Assembly: GCA_934552695.1 (NCBI GenBank)
Contig: CAKTER010000018.1
Location: forward strand, 1-16,431
DNA from: an uncultured Eubacteriales bacterium
GTDB taxonomy: Bacteria > Bacillota > Clostridia > Lachnospirales > Anaerotignaceae
Length of the DNA stretch: 16,431 bases
Reading direction: 5' to 3'
Made by a program: the position numbers and the translations under genes. Shown in pieces: positions 12,451 through 16,431 of this stretch; position 1 is the first letter of the stretch; each line of letters opens with the position of its first letter. The notes under the pieces were generated by a model. That model did no database searches and was not told the DNA's origin. It saw nothing but the letters and a program-made list of their open reading frames with translations.

Positions 12451-14538
12451 ATGAAGATTTATTCTGCGGATGCAATCAGAAATGTTGTGATTCTGGGCCA
12501 CAGCGGCTCGGGTAAGACGACGATCACCGAAGCCGGGTTATATTTGACGGGCGCAACCAAGCGTTTTGGCAAGGTAGACGAAGGCAATACCATCAGCGAT
12601 TACGATCCCGAAGAAATTCGCCGAAAAGTCTCCATCAATACCTCCATTATTCCCGTAGAGTGGAAAAATACAAAAATCAACTTTTTGGATACCCCCGGGT
12701 ATTTTGATTTTGTGGGCGAAGTAAAAACCGCCATGAGCGCCGCCGACGCTGCTTTAATCGTAGTTTCGGGCAAATCCGGCATTGAAGTGGGCACCGAAAA
12801 GGCCTGGGAATATACCGAAGAGCTGCAAATGCCCCGGATTATTTTCATCAACCAAATGGACGATGAAAACGCCGATTTCGACCGGGTGGTAGATAGTATG
12901 CGGGAGGCCTTCGGCAAGATCGTGGTGCCCCTCCAGGTGCCTTTTGTGGCAGCCAACGGCAACATCGACGGGTTTATCAACGTCATCAAGCGGGACGCCC
13001 GGGTAAACGAGGGTGGTAAGCTGGTGGCCTGCGACATCCCTGCCAATTTGGTGGACCGGGTGGAGGAGCTGCGCACCATGGTTATTGAAGTGGCCGCCGA
13101 AAGCGAGGACGAGCTGCTGGAAAAATATTTTGAGGGCGTGGAGCTGACCGAGGACGAGATTTACCGGGGGCTGCTCAAGGGCGTTATGAATCACACCATT
13201 GCCCCGGTGCTGTGCGGCGCCGCCACCATTGGCTACGGGATTAAGCTGCTGCTGGGCACCATTGTAAACTTTTTGCCGGCGGCCATGGATTGCCGGCCTA
13301 CTTACGAAGCTCTGGATGTGGACGACCCCGACGGCGGGCTGAAGACCCACGAGACCTCGGAACACGAGAACTTTGTGGCCAGCGTGTTTAAAACCATTTC
13401 CGACCCCTATGTGGGCCGCCTGAATATTTTCCGGGTGCTTTCCGGCGTTCTCAAAAAGGACAGCACCATTTATAACCCCGAACGGGATACCGAAGAGCGG
13501 GTGAGCCACATTTATGTGCTGCGAGGCAAGGAGCAGATTGAGGTGGACGAGCTTCACGCCGGGGATATTGGGGCGTTGGCCAAGCTGACCAATACCTCTA
13601 CGCTGGATACCCTGTGTACCCGGGAGCATCCCGTTCGTCTGCCCCGGATGGTTTTGCCGGTTTCCGTGTATTCCAAGGCGATTTTGCCCAAGAGCAAGGG
13701 CGACGAGGATAAGATTTCGGCGGCGCTCTCCAAAATCCGGGAAGAAGACCCCACCATGAAGATGGAAGTCAATACCGAAACGAAGCAGAACATTGTAACG
13801 GGCATTGGCGACCAGCAGCTGGATGTTTTGGTAAACAAACTGAAGAATAAGTATAAAATCGAAGTGGAGCTGGCCGACCCCATCATTCCCTACCGGGAAA
13901 CCATCAAGTCCCGGGTGGAGGTCCGGGGACGGCACAAGAAACAAAGCGGCGGCCATGGCCAGTTTGGCGATGTGGTTATGGTGTTCGAGCCCTCCGGCGA
14001 TATGAGCCAGCAATATGTGTTTGAGGAGCAGGTGTTTGGCGGCTCCGTCCCCAAAAACTTCTTCCCTGCCGTAGAAAAGGGCTTGCAGGATAACATCAAC
14101 ACCGGCGTACTGGCCGGGTATCCGGTGGTGGGCTTAAAAGCTACCCTGATTGACGGCTCCTATCATCCGGTCGACTCTTCCGAAATGGCCTTTAAGCTGG
14201 CCACCGGCCTGGCCTTTAAAGAGGGCTTGGCCAAGGCCAAACCCACCATTTTGGAACCCATTGCCCATGTGGAGGTGCTGGTGCCCGAAAAGTATATGGG
14301 CGATGTGATGGGCGATTTGAACAAGCGCCGGGGCCGGATCCTCAGCATGAACCCTGAGGGAAAGAAGCAGCGGATTGTGGCCGAAGCGCCTATGTCGGAA
14401 ATGAGCTCCTACGCTACCGACCTGCGCTCCCTTACCCAAAGCCGGGGCAGCTTTACCTACGCTTTTGAGCGGTACGACGAGGCTCCTGCCGATGTGCAGC
14501 AAAAGGTGATTGCCAGCCGGGCCAAGGCTGAAAAGTAA
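12451..14538 (+). CDS. Elongation factor G-like paralogue with altered GTPase motifs
   Basis: This is a full-length 695-residue EF-G-type protein with all five domains, separate from the housekeeping fusA at 7239-9338. ATG 12451 has AGGAGGT (12439-12445). The P-loop is present as GHSGSGKTT (residues 16-24), but other GTPase elements differ. Switch I reads RRKVSINTS where EF-G has RGITITS. G3 is DTPGYFDF, so the catalytic histidine is Tyr84. G4 is NQMD rather than NKMD. Domain IV keeps QSGGHGQFGDVV and the tip DGSYHPVDSSEMAFKLA, and domain V keeps EKYMGDVMGDLNKRRGRILSM, so ribosome binding looks intact. This profile resembles the EF-G2 paralogues of gut bacteria. A Bacteroides EF-G2 has been reported to translocate without GTP hydrolysis; whether this protein does the same is inference. 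It is a monocistronic unit with its own promoter and terminator. A tetracycline ribosomal protection protein is less likely, given the length and the altered motifs. Confidence 0.9.
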   Translation: MKIYSADAIRNVVILGHSGSGKTTITEAGLYLTGATKRFGKVDEGNTISDYDPEEIRRKVSINTSIIPVEWKNTKINFLDTPGYFDFVGEVKTAMSAADAALIVVSGKSGIEVGTEKAWEYTEELQMPRIIFINQMDDENADFDRVVDSMREAFGKIVVPLQVPFVAANGNIDGFINVIKRDARVNEGGKLVACDIPANLVDRVEELRTMVIEVAAESEDELLEKYFEGVELTEDEIYRGLLKGVMNHTIAPVLCGAATIGYGIKLLLGTIVNFLPAAMDCRPTYEALDVDDPDGGLKTHETSEHENFVASVFKTISDPYVGRLNIFRVLSGVLKKDSTIYNPERDTEERVSHIYVLRGKEQIEVDELHAGDIGALAKLTNTSTLDTLCTREHPVRLPRMVLPVSVYSKAILPKSKGDEDKISAALSKIREEDPTMKMEVNTETKQNIVTGIGDQQLDVLVNKLKNKYKIEVELADPIIPYRETIKSRVEVRGRHKKQSGGHGQFGDVVMVFEPSGDMSQQYVFEEQVFGGSVPKNFFPAVEKGLQDNINTGVLAGYPVVGLKATLIDGSYHPVDSSEMAFKLATGLAFKEGLAKAKPTILEPIAHVEVLVPEKYMGDVMGDLNKRRGRILSMNPEGKKQRIVAEAPMSEMSSYATDLRSLTQSRGSFTYAFERYDEAPADVQQKVIASRAKAEK

Positions 14539-14550
14539 ACCCAACATATC

Positions 14551-14579
14551 AAAGCAGACGGGATGACCGTCTGCTTTTT
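14551..14579 (+). terminator. Rho-independent terminator after the EF-G paralogue
   Basis: A perfect 11-bp stem AAAGCAGACGG / CCGTCTGCTTT (14551-14561 with 14567-14577) has loop GATGA and runs into TTTTT. It begins 12 bases after the stop codon. Confidence 0.93.
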
Positions 14580-14624
14580 CTATGGCGGCAAATGCGGCGG
14601 GCTCTTTTTTTCCCGGGAGATTTG

Positions 14625-14633
14625 TGGTATACT
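14625..14633 (+). promoter_or_regulatory. Extended -10 promoter candidate for smc
   Basis: TGGTATACT (14625-14633) is an extended -10 element, TGn followed by TATACT. The matching -35 position (about 14605-14610) is only a T-run, so the element would rely on the TG extension. The start would be near 14640, giving a leader of about 40 nt before smc. Confidence 0.5.
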
Positions 14634-14679
14634 TAAACAATCGAAAACTTGAAATAACCGCTTTGGTACGAGGTGCCTT

Positions 14680-16431
14680 GTGTATTTAAAACAGCTAACA
14701 TTGCAGGGGTTTAAGTCGTTCCCCGATAAAACAAAAGTATATTTTGACCCGGGGGTGACCGCCGTGGTGGGCCCCAACGGCAGTGGGAAAAGCAATTTGT
14801 CCGACGCCGTGCGCTGGGTGTTGGGTGAGCAGCGGGCCAAAAGCCTGCGGGGCGAAAAAATGGAGGATGTGATTTTTTCGGGCACCCGCAGCCGGCGGCC
14901 CATGGGCTTTGCCGAGGTGACCATGCTCATCGACAACAGCGACCACCGGCTGCCGCTGGATTACGAGGAGCTGGCAGTGACCCGGCGGGTGTATCGCTCC
15001 GGCGACAGCGAGTACCTCATCAACGGCACCACCTGCCGTCTAAAGGACGTGTACGGGCTGTTTATGGATACCGGCATAGGCCGGGAGGGGTATTCCATCA
15101 TCAGCCAGGGCCGGGTGGACGAGATTCTGAATAGCCGGGGCGAGGAGCGCCGGAAGCTGTTTGAGGAGGCCGCCGGGATTGTGAAGTTCCGCAGCCGCCG
15201 GGCCGAGGCAGAGTCCCGGTTGGAAAAGGAACGGGCCAATCTGGTACGGGTAGGCGATATTTTGCAGGAGCTGGATGGCCGGGTGCAGTCCCTGAGCGTA
15301 CAGGCCGAAGCCGCCCGGCAGTTTTTACGCTTGCGGGACCGGCAAAAGGAGCTGGAGGTGGGGCTGTTCCGGTTGCGGCAGAAGGCGCTTTTGGCCGAGG
15401 CCGAAAAACGGGAGCAGGACTGGGCGCTGGCCCGGGGGGACTGGGCCCGGGAGCAGGAGGCCCAAACGGAGCGGCAGGCCCAACGGGAGACCCTGCGGCA
15501 GGCGTTGGCCCGCGATGAGGCCGGTGTGAATGAGGCGGCGGCCCGGGTGACGGAGCTGCGGAGCCGGTGGGAGCGATTGGAAGCCGACCGGCGCTTGCTG
15601 GCCGAACGGGCGGCGGGCAGCGAAGAAAACGCCCGGCGCAGCGGCCGGGAGGCCCAGCAGGAGCAGGAAGCGGCGGCGGCCCGGCAGGAGGCAATTACAC
15701 TGCTGCAAACCCGGCAAAACGCCCTGCGGCTGGCCCGGATGGGACAGGAGACCATGCTGGCCCAGCGGGAACGGGAGCTGGAGCAGGCTACCCAAAGCTT
15801 GACAGAGCAGGAAAGCGTTTCCGAGCAGGGCAAGACCGGGCTCATCGAGGCCTTGCAGGAAACCAACCAGTTGCAGGGGAGCTTGCAACGGGCCCGGGCC
15901 CTGCAGGAGCAGCTGGAGCAGCGGCAGGGCGAGATTGCCGGGGAGGCCCGGGTGCTGGAAATCCGTATCGCACAGGAAACCGAAAAGGCGGAGGAGATTG
16001 CCCGGGGGCTGGAGGAGGTGGCGGAAGAAAGCGCCGCCGTCCAGGCCCAACGGCAGGAGCTTTTGGAAAAAGGCGCCCGGCAGGAGACGGCGCTGCGGAC
16101 CCTACGGGAGGGGATTTCCGCCAAGGAGCGGGAGCTTTCGGCCCAGCTGTCCCGGCTGCATCTGCTGCGGGATATGCAAAAGGATTACGAGGGTTTTTAC
16201 CACAGCGTAAAAGCGGTGCTGACCCGGGCCCGTGCCGGCGAACGGTCGCTTTCCGGCATCCGGGGCGCCGTGGGCGAGCTGCTGCGGGTGGAACAGGAAT
16301 ACGAGGTGGCTATTGAGGTGGCCCTGGGCGCCAATGTGCAAAACATTGTGACCCGGGACGAGAACGCCGCCGGGGACGCCATCCGGTTTTTAAAGCAGAA
16401 CCGGCTGGGCCGGGCCACGTTCCTGCCCATG
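14680..16431 (+). CDS. smc: Chromosome segregation protein SMC, N-terminal half, cut by the window end
   Basis: SMC is the ATPase of the bacterial condensin that organises and segregates the nucleoid with ScpA and ScpB. The start is GTG 14680, whose product begins MYLKQLTLQGFKSF; the ribosome-binding site AGGTG (14671-14675) is modest. 584 codons are present with no stop, about half of the usual 1,150-1,200. Visible parts are the N-terminal ATPase lobe with Walker A GPNGSGKS (31-38), then VRWVLGEQ and RGEKMEDVIFSGT, followed by the Q-loop region GYSIISQGRVDEIL and the EERRKLFEEAAGI motif. A long coiled coil (about 165-500), very rich in Arg, Glu, Gln and Ala, comes next. The hinge begins at about residue 503 (YEGFYHSVKAVL) and includes GIRGAVGELLRVEQEYEVAIEVALG. 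The signature motif and Walker B lie beyond the window. In many Clostridia smc is followed by ftsY; that cannot be checked here. Confidence 0.97.
   Translation, partial: MYLKQLTLQGFKSFPDKTKVYFDPGVTAVVGPNGSGKSNLSDAVRWVLGEQRAKSLRGEKMEDVIFSGTRSRRPMGFAEVTMLIDNSDHRLPLDYEELAVTRRVYRSGDSEYLINGTTCRLKDVYGLFMDTGIGREGYSIISQGRVDEILNSRGEERRKLFEEAAGIVKFRSRRAEAESRLEKERANLVRVGDILQELDGRVQSLSVQAEAARQFLRLRDRQKELEVGLFRLRQKALLAEAEKREQDWALARGDWAREQEAQTERQAQRETLRQALARDEAGVNEAAARVTELRSRWERLEADRRLLAERAAGSEENARRSGREAQQEQEAAAARQEAITLLQTRQNALRLARMGQETMLAQRERELEQATQSLTEQESVSEQGKTGLIEALQETNQLQGSLQRARALQEQLEQRQGEIAGEARVLEIRIAQETEKAEEIARGLEEVAEESAAVQAQRQELLEKGARQETALRTLREGISAKERELSAQLSRLHLLRDMQKDYEGFYHSVKAVLTRARAGERSLSGIRGAVGELLRVEQEYEVAIEVALGANVQNIVTRDENAAGDAIRFLKQNRLGRATFLPM

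Noticed and set aside
12754..14013. A 419-codon minus-strand frame opposite the EF-G paralogue
   Set aside because: It is a shadow frame with the same His/Gly/Leu-rich character as the one opposite fusA.
14961..16124. A 387-codon Ser/Arg/Ala-rich frame on the minus strand, plus Pro/Gly-rich frames on both strands, over smc
   Set aside because: These are artefacts of the GC-rich repetitive coiled-coil codons of smc. The composition is unlike a real protein and there is no ribosome-binding site.

Overview
The window reads as chromosomal core DNA of an anaerobic, spore-forming-lineage Clostridia (Oscillospiraceae/Ruminococcaceae type). The grounds are that RNase E/G and RNase Y occur together, a SpoVK-type AAA+ ATPase is present, nearly every start has a strong AGGAGG ribosome-binding site, sigma-A promoters follow TTGACA-N17-TATAAT closely, an EF-G paralogue is present, and arginine codons are CGG-rich. 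The species cannot be named from the sequence. I see no insertion sequence, phage gene, CRISPR array or rRNA.

Layout, left to right. (1) 1-2816: the 3' part of an RNase E/G gene, then rny (RNase Y). rny has its own promoter, whose -35 box overlaps the rng stop codon, a strongly folded leader of about 150 nt, and a terminator. (2) 2912-5969: an apparent four-gene operon of two tandem single-domain Old Yellow Enzyme-type flavin oxidoreductases with C-terminal cysteine clusters, a 60-codon ORF resembling an internally deleted crotonase, and an Rrf2-family regulator. Its promoter is bracketed by two copies of a TGTAA-N9-TTACA palindrome, which suggests autoregulation by the Rrf2 protein. (3) 5922-10704: the str operon, rpsL-rpsG-fusA-tuf, with a promoter fused to the upstream operon's terminator hairpin, several intercistronic RNA structures, a second promoter for tuf, and a strong terminator. 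(4) 10843-11985: a SpoVK/CbbX-like AAA+ ATPase. (5) 12119-12300: a minus-strand tRNA-Thr(CGU) unit with its own promoter and terminator. (6) 12373-14579: a divergent EF-G paralogue with its own promoter and terminator. Its GTPase motifs are altered (PGY for PGH, NQMD for NKMD). (7) 14625-16431: the 5' part of smc, cut by the window end in the hinge.

How the genes relate: most of the window is information-processing machinery, namely mRNA decay (RNase E/G, RNase Y), decoding (S12, S7, EF-Tu, tRNA-Thr), translocation (EF-G plus an unusual EF-G-like factor) and chromosome organisation (SMC). The accessory-looking part is the OYE/Rrf2 operon, probably a redox- or electrophile-responsive enoate-reduction module. 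The observations most worth a second look are that operon with its tandem operators and crotonase remnant, the EF-G paralogue, and the structured rny leader.
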